A DNA stretch of 64,000 nucleotides from Mesorhizobium sp. WSM4311 (GTDB lineage: Bacteria > Pseudomonadota > Alphaproteobacteria > Rhizobiales > Rhizobiaceae): positions 124,001-188,000 of the forward strand of contig NZ_NSFV01000005.1 of the NCBI RefSeq assembly GCF_002295115.1, read 5' to 3'. Positions 1 through 8,791 of this stretch are shown piece after piece (position 1 is the stretch's first letter; every line of letters starts with the position of its first letter). The position numbers and the translations under genes were made by a program. The notes under the pieces were generated by a model. It did no database searches. It had not been told where the DNA came from and worked only from the letters and a program-made list of their open reading frames with translations.

Positions 1-611
1 CTCATGTCCTTCTCGACGAAGGCTTTGTAGAGGATCGGGAAAAGCGTGCCGCCATCCTTGGCCGCGTCGCCGTCGAGCTTCAGCGCGCCGTTGAGCGCCT
101 TCACGTCATCCGCCGTGACGCCCTTTTCCGGATCGATGGCGACAGTGATGATCTTTTCCGGCGTGTCGTGCGCGACCGCCTCGATGTCCATGCCGCCTTC
201 GGTCGACACGACGAAAGCGATGCGGCCGACCGAGCGGTCGACCAGGATCGACAGATAAAGCTCGCGCTCGATGTCGGCGCCGTCCTCGATATAGAGGCGG
301 TTGACCTGCTTGCCGGCCGGGCCGGTCTGCTTGGTCACCAGCGTGTGGCCGAGCATCTCGTTGGCGTTGGCGACGACGTCGGCGACCGACTTCGCCAGCC
401 GCACGCCGCCCTTGGCGTCGGGCGACAGTTCCTTGAACTTGCCCTTGCCCCGGCCGCCGGCATGGATCTGGCTCTTCACCACATAGAGCGGGCCGGGCAG
501 CGCCTTGGCGGCGGCTTCCGCCTCGCTTGCCTTGAACACTTGCACGCCTTCGGCCACCGGCGCGCCAAAGCTCTTCAGCAGCGCCTTGCCTTGATATTCA
601 TGGATGTTCAT
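1..611 (-). CDS. sucC: Succinyl-CoA ligase (ADP-forming) beta subunit, 3' end beyond the window
   Basis: This is the beta subunit of succinyl-CoA synthetase. With SucD it converts succinyl-CoA to succinate with formation of ATP, in the cytoplasmic TCA cycle. The visible 203 codons begin MNIHEYQAKALL, the standard SucC start, and run through the N-terminal ATP-grasp lobe. The nucleotide-binding loop HAGGRGKGK is at residues 50-58. The C-terminal CoA-ligase half lies outside the window, so the gene is truncated by the edge and not broken. It follows mdh on the same strand after a 49-bp gap, which fits the mdh-sucCDAB operon known in rhizobia. Identification is firm. Confidence 0.97.
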   Translation of the reverse strand, partial: MNIHEYQGKALLKSFGAPVAEGVQVFKASEAEAAAKALPGPLYVVKSQIHAGGRGKGKFKELSPDAKGGVRLAKSVADVVANANEMLGHTLVTKQTGPAGKQVNRLYIEDGADIERELYLSILVDRSVGRIAFVVSTEGGMDIEAVAHDTPEKIITVAIDPEKGVTADDVKALNGALKLDGDAAKDGGTLFPILYKAFVEKDM

Positions 612-660
612 CGGGAACTATCTCCAGGTCGTTTTGCCGGGGTGGACGTTTTGGCGGGAT

Positions 661-1764
<1,104 letters not shown>

Positions 1765-1863
1765 TCAAACGATTATTTTGGAGTGAACATTTTCAATCGG
1801 TTAGATGGATTGGGATTTACGTAAACGTCAAAGTTTGTAAGCCGACTTGGAGAAATCTACACA

Positions 1864-2292
1864 ATGAGTATGGAGATCGTAAGGCTTGAAGCCGGCGATG
1901 ACGCCCTTGTGATGCGGATCGCCGAGGATGTGTTCGACGAGCCTGTCAGGCCGGACCGGTTGGCAGCCTATCTCAACCAACCCGGCCATTTCATGGTCGT
2001 GGCCCTCGCCAATGGCGTGGTCGTCGGGCAATGCGCCGCCGTCATCCACCGCCATCCCGACAAAGTTGCGGAACTTTATATAGATGAGGTCGGCGTATCG
2101 CCCGAATTCCAGCGCCAGGGGATCGCGCGCAGAATGCTCGACGCGATGTTCGCGATCGGCAGGGAGAATGGCTGCGAGGAGGCCTGGGTCGGCACCGAAG
2201 CCGACAATCTTCCGGCCCGCGCGCTTTATGAATCGCGCAAGGAGCCGCATGGGGAAGCGGAGAGTTTCGTCATGTATGCGTACAGGCTTTAG
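1864..2292 (+). CDS. GNAT-family N-acetyltransferase
   Basis: A 142-residue single-domain acetyltransferase that would transfer an acetyl group from acetyl-CoA to an unknown small-molecule or protein amine. The core shows beta4 (VAELYIDEVGVSPEFQ) followed by the acetyl-CoA pyrophosphate loop RQGIARRMLD and a late AWVGTEADNLPARALYES segment, the standard GNAT order. The layout resembles small aminoglycoside or polyamine acetyltransferases, but the substrate cannot be read from sequence. It stands alone, divergent from mdh and convergent with zapE (36 bp between stops). The 230 bp upstream is comparatively A+T-rich and probably holds promoters for both mdh and this gene. Confidence 0.85.
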   Translation: MSMEIVRLEAGDDALVMRIAEDVFDEPVRPDRLAAYLNQPGHFMVVALANGVVVGQCAAVIHRHPDKVAELYIDEVGVSPEFQRQGIARRMLDAMFAIGRENGCEEAWVGTEADNLPARALYESRKEPHGEAESFVMYAYRL

Positions 2293-2328
2293 CGGCCGGG
2301 GTCTTCGCCCTGCTTTGCGTTCCTCTGC

Positions 2329-3543
2329 CTAGGGCGACGAAGGCAGGGCCTGAGCCAGCGGCACATCCGGCGCCGCCTTCACCTTCCGCCGCTCCGCCCA
2401 GTCCTCCAGCCAGTCACGGCTTTGCATCTCGATCAGGCGTGAAGCGGTGCGTTCGAACTCGAACACCTCGACGCCGCGTTTTGCCACATAAAGCTCTGGT
2501 GGCGGCGCATCGGCGCTCACCACCAGCCGCACATGATGATCGTAGAGCGTGTCGATCAACAGGATGAAGCGCTTGGCCTCGTTGCGCTTGCCTTCGCCCA
2601 GCACCGGGACGTGGTCGATGAAGACGGTCGAGAAACGTCCTGCGATCGCCAGGAAATCGCGCGCGCCGAGCGGTTTTTCGCAGAGATCGGCGAAGGAAAA
2701 CCGCGCCGCGTCGCCGGCGGCGGCCGGCACCGGAACCTGGCGGCCCTTCAGCGTCAACGAGGTCGCGGCTGTCGGCGCGCCGCGCGTCATCGTCCGCCAG
2801 GCCTCGTCGAGCGTCCGGTCGGCCGCCGCATCGGCCGGCGTGACATAGACCGGCGTGCGGGCGAGCTTCTCGAGCCGGTAATCCTTGTCGGTGTCGAGCG
2901 ACAGCACCTGCGCGTGCCGCTCCAGAATGCCGATGAACGGCAGGAACAGCTGGCGGTTCAGCCCATCGCGGTAAAGATTTTGCGGCGCCACGTTCGAGGT
3001 GGCGATCAGCACGACGCCGTTGGCGAACAGCGCCGAAAACAGCCTGGACAGGATCATCGCGTCGGCGATGTCGGTGACCGAGAATTCGTCGAAGCACAGC
3101 ACCCAGGCTTGCTCGGCCAGGGCTTTTGCCACCGGCGGGATCGGATCGTCTTCTTTGACGTCGCCATTCTTGCGCGCCTGGCGGTGCTTCTGGATGCGGT
3201 CCTGCACATCGGCCATGAAGTCGTTGAAATGGACGCGGCGCTTGCGCCGGACCGGCAGCAGCTCGAAGAACATGTCCATCAGCATGGTCTTGCCGCGGCC
3301 GACGCCGCCATGGATGTAGAGGCCTTTGACCGCCTCATGCGTCTCGCGCTTGCGGGCAAACAGCCAGCCCAGCGCGCTGGACTTGTGCGCCAGCCGCTTG
3401 GCCGAGATCTCGTCGGTCAGCCGGTCGAGCGCGGCGGCGATCCGCTCCTGCGCAGGATCGCGTCCGATCGCGCCGGTTTCCACCAGGTGGTCGTAGCGCT
3501 GCCTGACGGTCGCATGGGTCTGGAGGCCGTCACGCAGATGCAT
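2329..3543 (-). CDS. zapE: Cell division protein ZapE (AFG1-family ATPase)
   Basis: A 404-residue AFG1/ZapE P-loop ATPase. In E. coli ZapE associates with the FtsZ ring and affects its stability. The mitochondrial homologue Afg1 helps turn over respiratory-chain proteins. Walker A is HGGVGRGKT (about residues 78-86) and Walker B is VLCFDEF (about 148-154), followed by the sensor-like ATSNVAPQNLYRDGLNRQLFLP split over two strands. The C-terminal part (TLYDHHVRLVVSADAPP) matches the conserved end of the family. Length is normal. It is separated from omp19 by a palindromic repeat, so it is probably transcribed by itself. Confidence 0.95.
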   Translation of the reverse strand: MHLRDGLQTHATVRQRYDHLVETGAIGRDPAQERIAAALDRLTDEISAKRLAHKSSALGWLFARKRETHEAVKGLYIHGGVGRGKTMLMDMFFELLPVRRKRRVHFNDFMADVQDRIQKHRQARKNGDVKEDDPIPPVAKALAEQAWVLCFDEFSVTDIADAMILSRLFSALFANGVVLIATSNVAPQNLYRDGLNRQLFLPFIGILERHAQVLSLDTDKDYRLEKLARTPVYVTPADAAADRTLDEAWRTMTRGAPTAATSLTLKGRQVPVPAAAGDAARFSFADLCEKPLGARDFLAIAGRFSTVFIDHVPVLGEGKRNEAKRFILLIDTLYDHHVRLVVSADAPPPELYVAKRGVEVFEFERTASRLIEMQSRDWLEDWAERRKVKAAPDVPLAQALPSSP

Positions 3544-3597
3544 CGGTCACGTCGTTTGTTCAGAGCAGGAATGCTCCAAGGAAACTAGGTGTGTCGA

Positions 3598-3716
3598 GAT
3601 TCAGGTCAGGCCGAACCGAGAATGGCGGCTTTCGAGAACCGGAGCGGAGCGTACTTAAAGTACGTGAGCACCGGAAGCGCAGAAACCCGCCGTTCGCAGG
3701 CCGGCATCACCTGAAT
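3598..3716. repeat. Large imperfect palindromic intergenic element
   Basis: The outer arms ATTCAGGT (3599-3606) and ACCTGAAT (3709-3716) are exact inverted copies. Inside, AATGGCGG is mirrored by CCGCCGTT, and the centre is the palindrome GTACTTAAAGTAC (3651-3663). The whole stretch can fold into one long interrupted hairpin. It fills the gap between the zapE start and the omp19 stop and encodes nothing convincing. It looks like a dispersed palindromic element, but I see only this one copy in the window. Confidence 0.6.
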
Positions 3717-3731
3717 ATCGGCATACCTGGC

Positions 3732-4271
3732 TTACCTTGTAAGCGAAATCGGTTGACCGTTGGAAGTCTGGCCGTCGAATTTCGAGCCGCCCGACGAATA
3801 GAGCCGCGCCAGCGACCCGCCATTCTCATCGTAAAGCGTCAACTGCTTGCCGGCGACGTTCCACGACTTGATGCCGTCGATCGGGGCCGGGCAATGCAGC
3901 GGCCCTGCGCGGAAGCCGGCGCCGAACTTGGTCTGCGGCGTCGCGATCTTGCAGCTCTGCCCGGAAACGCTGGCATTCCAGACGCCGGCGACGGCTGCCG
4001 CGCTGAGATCCGCGGCCCCGGCGGGCGCCTGGCCGTCCGGCGGCAAGGACGCCACCTGCGTGTTCCCCGGAGCGGTCGGGAACTTCGACGGGTCGGTGGT
4101 GCCGGGCGAGGCCGGCGGCGGCAGCTGATTGGAGGTCACCTGGCCGGCCGGCGCCGGCTGCAGAGGCGCCGGTTGCTGGTCGTCCATCGACGAGAAGCGC
4201 GAGGTCGAGCAACCGCTCGCAACGAGCGCCGCCAGCGATACGGCCACAAGACCGCTTTTCGAAAAATTCAT
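3732..4271 (-). CDS. omp19: Omp19-type outer-membrane lipoprotein, AprI/Inh protease-inhibitor family
   Basis: A 179-residue lipoprotein. The start MNFSKSGLVAVSLAALVASG is followed by a lipobox cysteine at residue 21 (ASGC), then a proline- and glutamine-rich linker, then a C-terminal AprI/Inh-like beta domain containing VAGVWNAS, SCKIATPQTKFG and AGPLHCP. These blocks correspond closely to Brucella Omp19, which is surface-exposed and inhibits host proteases. Two cysteines (in SCKIAT and LHCP) probably form the family disulfide. The upstream ATG in the same frame (4331) would precede the signal peptide with unrelated sequence, so the later start is preferred. It is transcribed alone, divergent from the hydrolase at 4480. 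Confidence 0.9.
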   Translation of the reverse strand: MNFSKSGLVAVSLAALVASGCSTSRFSSMDDQQPAPLQPAPAGQVTSNQLPPPASPGTTDPSKFPTAPGNTQVASLPPDGQAPAGAADLSAAAVAGVWNASVSGQSCKIATPQTKFGAGFRAGPLHCPAPIDGIKSWNVAGKQLTLYDENGGSLARLYSSGGSKFDGQTSNGQPISLTR

Positions 4272-4479
4272 TACAACCTCCGTCGGATCCGGCTGGGGGG
4301 AAGCCGTCCGCGCAATATCACCCTCCACCAAGATGGAGAAGGTGGCGAAATTTCAACCCGATATGGTTAAAATAGGGTTTGCGGCAAGATTGTTGCAAAT
4401 TTATCGCAATCTCGACCTGCCAAGTCCGGTCGTCGCTTAAGTCCGTGGAGTTCGGCCGCGACCACGCATTCGCCTGCAA

Positions 4480-5559
4480 ATGCTTGCGCCAACCGCCGCA
4501 ACGCCTATGTCTAGGAGCCGAACCCCGCTGGAGCATACCTTGGCCGCCAGAAAGAAAGCCGCCAACCGCTATTACAGCGGTCCGCCCAGCGACCATTTCG
4601 ATGGCACCTTGTTCTTCAACCCCGGCGGCCGGATGCCCGGCCGCTTCACCGATCTCATGAAATGGCAGCTCAACGGCCAGCGTGCGAAATGGCCGGCAAC
4701 CAGCCCGAGCCCCTTTCCGCTGGCGAGGCCGGCCGCTATGGTCGAAGGCACCGACCTTACTGTAACCATGGTCGGCCATTCGACCTTGCTCATCCAGACG
4801 GCCTGGCTGAACATCCTCACCGACCCGGTCTGGTCGCAACGCACCTCGCCGTTTTCCTTCGCCGGGCCAAAACGCGTCAATGCGCCAGGCATCGCCTTCG
4901 ACGATCTGCCGCCGATCGACCTCGTGCTGGTAAGCCACAACCATTATGACCATCTCGACCTCGTCACGCTGAAGCGGCTGAAGGAAAGAGACGATCCGCT
5001 GGTGGTGACGCCGCTCGGCAATGATGTGCTGATCGGCGAGGTGGTTCCCGGCATGCGGCTGACGGCGCATGACTGGGGCGACAGGGTCGACATCGGCGAC
5101 CGCACCGCCGTCCACATCGAGCCGGCGCATCACTGGTCGGCGCGCGGCGCCCGCGACCGGCGCATGGCACTGTGGGCCGGCTTCGTCATCGAGACGCCGG
5201 GCGGCAAACTCTATTTCGCCGGCGATACCGGCTTCCATGACGGCATCAACTACCGGCTGATGGCGGACAAACATGGCGGCTTCCGCTTCGCCATTCTGCC
5301 GATCGGCGCCTATGAGCCACGCTGGTTCATGGCGCCGCAGCACCAGAACCCGCAGGAAGCGGTGCAAGGCATGAAGCTATGCAAGGCCGCCTTCGCCGCC
5401 GGCTGCCACTGGGGCACATTCCAGCTCACCGACGAACCGATGGACGAGCCCGTCCGCAAACTGGCTGAGGCCCTTGAGGCCGAGGGCCTGCCGCCGGAGC
5501 GCTTTCGCGCCTTGCAACCCGGCGAGGTCTGGAACGTGCCGGAGATCGAGCACGGTTGA
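4480..5559 (+). CDS. Metallo-beta-lactamase-fold hydrolase (UlaG/NAPE-PLD-like)
   Basis: A 359-residue MBL-fold metal-dependent hydrolase. The zinc-binding motif SHNHYDHLD is at residues 152-160. Further metal ligands are expected in the EPAHHWSARG stretch and in LYFAGDTGFHDG. The sequence WSQRTSPFSFAGPKR and the C-terminal HWGTFQLTDEP are typical of the UlaG/NAPE-PLD branch, whose bacterial substrates are mostly unknown. The start at 4480 or the ATG at 4507 (MSRSRTPLEH) are both possible; the later one removes nine low-information residues. There is no signal peptide, so it is cytoplasmic. The small secreted protein that follows begins 71 bp after its stop. Confidence 0.88.
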   Translation: MLAPTAATPMSRSRTPLEHTLAARKKAANRYYSGPPSDHFDGTLFFNPGGRMPGRFTDLMKWQLNGQRAKWPATSPSPFPLARPAAMVEGTDLTVTMVGHSTLLIQTAWLNILTDPVWSQRTSPFSFAGPKRVNAPGIAFDDLPPIDLVLVSHNHYDHLDLVTLKRLKERDDPLVVTPLGNDVLIGEVVPGMRLTAHDWGDRVDIGDRTAVHIEPAHHWSARGARDRRMALWAGFVIETPGGKLYFAGDTGFHDGINYRLMADKHGGFRFAILPIGAYEPRWFMAPQHQNPQEAVQGMKLCKAAFAAGCHWGTFQLTDEPMDEPVRKLAEALEAEGLPPERFRALQPGEVWNVPEIEHG

Positions 5560-5630
5560 AGTCTGCATTGGCCATTTACGGCACCATCATTTTCGCCGAT
5601 GGTCCGCCCAGCAGAAAAAGGGGAATGCAG

Positions 5631-6197
5631 ATGAAATCCATGCTTGCAGCGCTGATGGTGCTGGCAATCTCGATGCCGGCGGCTTTCGCGGGCGAAATCA
5701 CGGATCGCGCCGCCGAGGCCGAAAAGGCGCTGCAGGCAGGCGACGGAGCCGGCGCGCTGGAGAAATTCCGCGGCGCCGAGGAGGCCTTGTGGCAAGCGAT
5801 GCCGCTCGCCGTGCAGAATGTCAAACAGGTCGATTCGGCCGGCGGCTTCGGCATCTACAGCGAGCGTGCCAATCAGATCTACAAGCCAGGCGAGAAGGTC
5901 GTGCTCTATATGGAACCGGTCGGCTACGGCTATGGGTCGGACGGCCTGGGCAACAGCCAGATCGCGCTTTCCGTCGACCTCACCGTGCTCTCCGACTCGG
6001 GCGAAGCTCTGGGTACCTTCGAGAAAATCGGCAGCGTTCAGGTCGCTTCCCGCTCGCACAACCGCGAACTCTTCTTCAAGCTCGACCTGTCGCTCGATGG
6101 ACTGCCGCCCGGCAAATATAAATGCAACTTCCTCATGCATGACCAGAATTCGACCAAGACGGCGCCGTTCAGCACCGATATCGAGATCGCTGGGTAG
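5631..6197 (+). CDS. Secreted protein of unknown function
   Basis: A 188-residue protein with a clear signal peptide (MKSMLAALMVLAISMPAAFA, cleavage after AFA). The start at 5631 is favoured because AAAAGGGGA lies at good distance before it. ATGs at 5556 and 5625 are in frame but the first leaves the signal peptide internal. The mature part begins with a short helix rich in Ala and Glu (EITDRAAEAEKALQAGDGAG) and continues with a beta-rich domain (YKPGEKVVLYMEPVGYGYG, LDLSLDGLPPGKYKC). I do not recognise a named family. It is probably periplasmic, and lies 71 bp downstream of the hydrolase. Confidence 0.75.
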   Translation: MKSMLAALMVLAISMPAAFAGEITDRAAEAEKALQAGDGAGALEKFRGAEEALWQAMPLAVQNVKQVDSAGGFGIYSERANQIYKPGEKVVLYMEPVGYGYGSDGLGNSQIALSVDLTVLSDSGEALGTFEKIGSVQVASRSHNRELFFKLDLSLDGLPPGKYKCNFLMHDQNSTKTAPFSTDIEIAG

Positions 6198-6294
6198 GTT
6201 TTCCGCTGACATCGCCTCGCAAACCGCGGGAACCCAGACACGACAGCCGCGTTCTTAATGCGGTTACAAATCTGTCGGTTTGCGAGGCATTCCC

Positions 6295-6456
6295 ATGATC
6301 AGATGGATCATCATCCTGCTCATCATCGCCGCCGCGGCGAGCCTGCTCGGCATGCCGGCGCTGGCTGGAGCCGCCGCCACAGGCGCGCGCATCCTCATCG
6401 GCATCGTTCTCATCATCTTCCTGCTGGTGGTGCTAGGCATCTTTGCCGTGACTTAA
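6295..6456 (+). CDS. Small DUF1328 (YtjA-like) membrane protein
   Basis: A 53-residue, almost entirely hydrophobic protein beginning MIRWIIILLIIAAAASLLG. It has a first transmembrane segment, a short Gly/Ala turn (AGAAATGAR) and a second segment ending FLLVVLGIFAVT. This two-helix layout and length match the DUF1328/UPF0391 family, found widely in proteobacteria. Its function is unknown; members are often linked to envelope stress. It is a stand-alone gene between the secreted protein and dapF. Confidence 0.85.
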   Translation: MIRWIIILLIIAAAASLLGMPALAGAAATGARILIGIVLIIFLLVVLGIFAVT

Positions 6457-6554
6457 TCCCGGCGTCTTCGCCGTGACTGAACACGCCTGCGCACTGGTAA
6501 TTCCCGCCCGTTTCCGCCATATAGCGCCAAACGGACACGGAATTTCGCGGAGCA

Positions 6555-7439
6555 ATGGCAAGCACTGCCCCTTTCGCCAAGATGAACGGCATCGGCAACG
6601 AGATCATCGTCGCCGATATGCGCGGCCGTGCCGATCGGGTGACGGCGGCCGCCGCCCTTGCGCTGAACGCCGATGCCGCGACCCGCTTCGACCAGATCAT
6701 GGCGATCCATGACGCGAAGACGCCCGGCACCGCCTACTATGTCGACATCCTGAATTCCGACGGCACCAGTGCGCAGGCCTGCGGCAACGGCATGCGTTGC
6801 GTCGTCCAGGCGCTCGCCGCCGAGACCGGCCAGAAGATCTTCACCTTCGAGACCCGCGCCGGCATTCTCAACGCCAGGGAACATGCCGACGGCACGATCT
6901 CGGTCGACATGGGCATGCCGCGTTTCGGCTGGCAGGAGATTCCGCTGGCCGAGGAGTTCCGCGACACCCGCATGATCGAATTGCAGATCGGCCCGATCGA
7001 CGCGCCGGTGCTGCATTCGCCCTCCGCCGTGTCGATGGGCAATCCGCACGCCATCTTCTGGGTCGACCGCGATGTCTGGTCCTATGAGCTCGAACGTTTC
7101 GGCCCGCTGCTCGAAAACCACCCGATCTTTCCCGAGCGCGCCAACATCACCATTGCACAGGTGACCTCGCCCGAGAGCATGATCATCCGCACCTGGGAAC
7201 GCGGCGCCGGCCTGACCAAGGCCTGCGGCTCCGCCGCCTGCGCATCGGTGGTGGCCGCGGCCCGCACCAGGCGCACCGGCCGCAGCGTCAGCCTTTTGAC
7301 GCCCGGCGGCGGCACGCTGCATGTCGAATGGCGCAAAGACGACCACGTCATCCTGACCGGTGCCGCCGAGTGGGAATTTTCCGGCAGCTTCGACCCCTCG
7401 ACCGGCACCTGGGCCCGCGACACCGAAAGCGCGGCCTGA
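6555..7439 (+). CDS. dapF: Diaminopimelate epimerase
   Basis: Converts LL-diaminopimelate to meso-diaminopimelate, needed for lysine and for peptidoglycan cross-links. 294 residues. The two catalytic cysteines sit in the duplicated active-site motifs ACGNGMRC (Cys76) and [10 protein letters not shown] (about Cys225), which mark the two pseudo-symmetric halves. The start [19 protein letters not shown] fits the family. Its stop codon overlaps the start of mtaB by one base, so the two genes are translationally coupled. This dapF-mtaB-ftsY order is common in rhizobia. Confidence 0.97.
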   Translation: MASTAPFAKMNGIGNEIIVADMRGRADRVTAAAALALNADAATRFDQIMAIHDAKTPGTAYYVDILNSDGTSAQACGNGMRCVVQALAAETGQKIFTFETRAGILNAREHADGTISVDMGMPRFGWQEIPLAEEFRDTRMIELQIGPIDAPVLHSPSAVSMGNPHAIFWVDRDVWSYELERFGPLLENHPIFPERANITIAQVTSPESMIIRTWERGAGLTKACGSAACASVVAAARTRRTGRSVSLLTPGGGTLHVEWRKDDHVILTGAAEWEFSGSFDPSTGTWARDTESAA

Positions 7440-8779
7440 TGTCGGTTGCTCTGTCCAGGAGCCCGGACTTCGACGGCTCCCTTTCCGAGGCCCCCAGCCG
7501 CATTGACGTGGTTACCTTCGGCTGCCGGCTGAACACCTATGAAGCCGAGGTGATGCGGCGCGAGGCCGAAAGCGCCGGTCTCGGCGCGCTGCAGGGCGGC
7601 GCGGTGATCTTCAACACCTGCGCCGTCACCGGCGAGGCGGTGCGCCAGGCCAAACAGGCGATCCGCAAGGCGCGCCGCGACAACCCTGCGGTGCGCATCA
7701 TCGTCACCGGCTGCGCCGCCCAGACCGAGCCTGAAAAATTCGCCGCCATGGACGAGGTCGATCTCGTGCTTGGCAATGAGGAGAAGTTGAAGGCGCATTC
7801 CTACCGTGCGCTGCCGGATTTCGGCGTCAACGACACCGAGAAGGCCCGCGTCAACGACATCTTCTCGGTGCGCGAGACCGCCGGCCACATGGTCGACGCC
7901 ATCGAGGGCCGCGCCCGCGCTTTCGTCCAGGTGCAGAATGGCTGCGACCACCGCTGCACCTTCTGCATCATTCCCTACGGTCGCGGCAATTCCCGCTCGG
8001 TGCCGATGGGCGCCGTGGTCGAGCAGGTCAAGCGGCTGGCCGGCAATGGTTATGCCGAGATCGTGCTGACCGGCGTCGACATGACCAGCTTCGGCGCCGA
8101 TCTGCCGGGCGCGCCCAAGCTCGGCAAACTGGTCAAGACCATTCTGAAGCAGGTGCCCGACGTCAAGCGCCTTCGGCTATCCTCGATCGATTCGATCGAG
8201 GCCGACGACGATTTGCTCGATGCCATCGCCACCGAACCCAGGCTGATGCCGCATCTGCATCTGTCGCTGCAATCGGGCGACGACATGATCCTGAAGCGCA
8301 TGAAGCGAAGGCATCTGCGCGACCAGTCGATCCGTTTCTGCGAGGATGTGCGCAAATTGCGCCCTGCGATCGTCTTCGGCGCCGACATCATCGCCGGCTT
8401 CCCGACCGAGACCGACGCCATGTTCGAGAACTCGATAAAAATCGTCGAGGAATGTGGCCTGACCCATCTCCATGTCTTCCCGTTTTCACCGCGCGAGGGC
8501 ACGCCCGCCGCGCGCATGCCGCAGCTCCGCCGCGAGGTGGTCAAGCAGCGCGCCGCCCAGCTGCGCGCCGCCGGCGAGGTCACCTATCGGCGCCATCTGT
8601 CCTCGCTGCCGGGAACGCGCCAGTCGATCCTGATCGAGCGCGATGGCCTCGGCCGCACCGAAGGATTTACCCTCGCCGCACTCGGCACCGGCGCGCCGGG
8701 CGAGATCGTCGAAGCGACAATTACTGGCCACGATGGCGCCCGGCTCAACGCAGTGCCGCTTGCCGCACGCGCCGCCTGA
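7439..8779 (+). CDS. mtaB: tRNA t6A37 methylthiotransferase MtaB
   Basis: Radical-SAM methylthiotransferase that turns N6-threonylcarbamoyladenosine at tRNA position 37 into its 2-methylthio form. 446 residues from [11 protein letters not shown]. The N-terminal UPF0004 domain has cysteines in TFGCRLN, FNTCAVT and VTGCAAQ for one 4Fe-4S cluster. The radical-SAM CX3CX2C motif is in NGCDHRCTFCIIPYGRG, and a short TRAM-like tail follows (ILIERDGLGRTEGF). The start ATG overlaps the dapF stop (TGATG). MtaB is preferred over MiaB because of the CRLN motif and the shorter TRAM region. Confidence 0.95.
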   Translation: MSVALSRSPDFDGSLSEAPSRIDVVTFGCRLNTYEAEVMRREAESAGLGALQGGAVIFNTCAVTGEAVRQAKQAIRKARRDNPAVRIIVTGCAAQTEPEKFAAMDEVDLVLGNEEKLKAHSYRALPDFGVNDTEKARVNDIFSVRETAGHMVDAIEGRARAFVQVQNGCDHRCTFCIIPYGRGNSRSVPMGAVVEQVKRLAGNGYAEIVLTGVDMTSFGADLPGAPKLGKLVKTILKQVPDVKRLRLSSIDSIEADDDLLDAIATEPRLMPHLHLSLQSGDDMILKRMKRRHLRDQSIRFCEDVRKLRPAIVFGADIIAGFPTETDAMFENSIKIVEECGLTHLHVFPFSPREGTPAARMPQLRREVVKQRAAQLRAAGEVTYRRHLSSLPGTRQSILIERDGLGRTEGFTLAALGTGAPGEIVEATITGHDGARLNAVPLAARAA

Positions 8780-8791
8780 GAAACGCAAAGC

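Noticed and set aside
4129..4440. Open frame on the plus strand over the omp19 start
   Set aside because: It is a shadow of the lipoprotein gene and its upstream region, without a ribosome-binding site or family motif.
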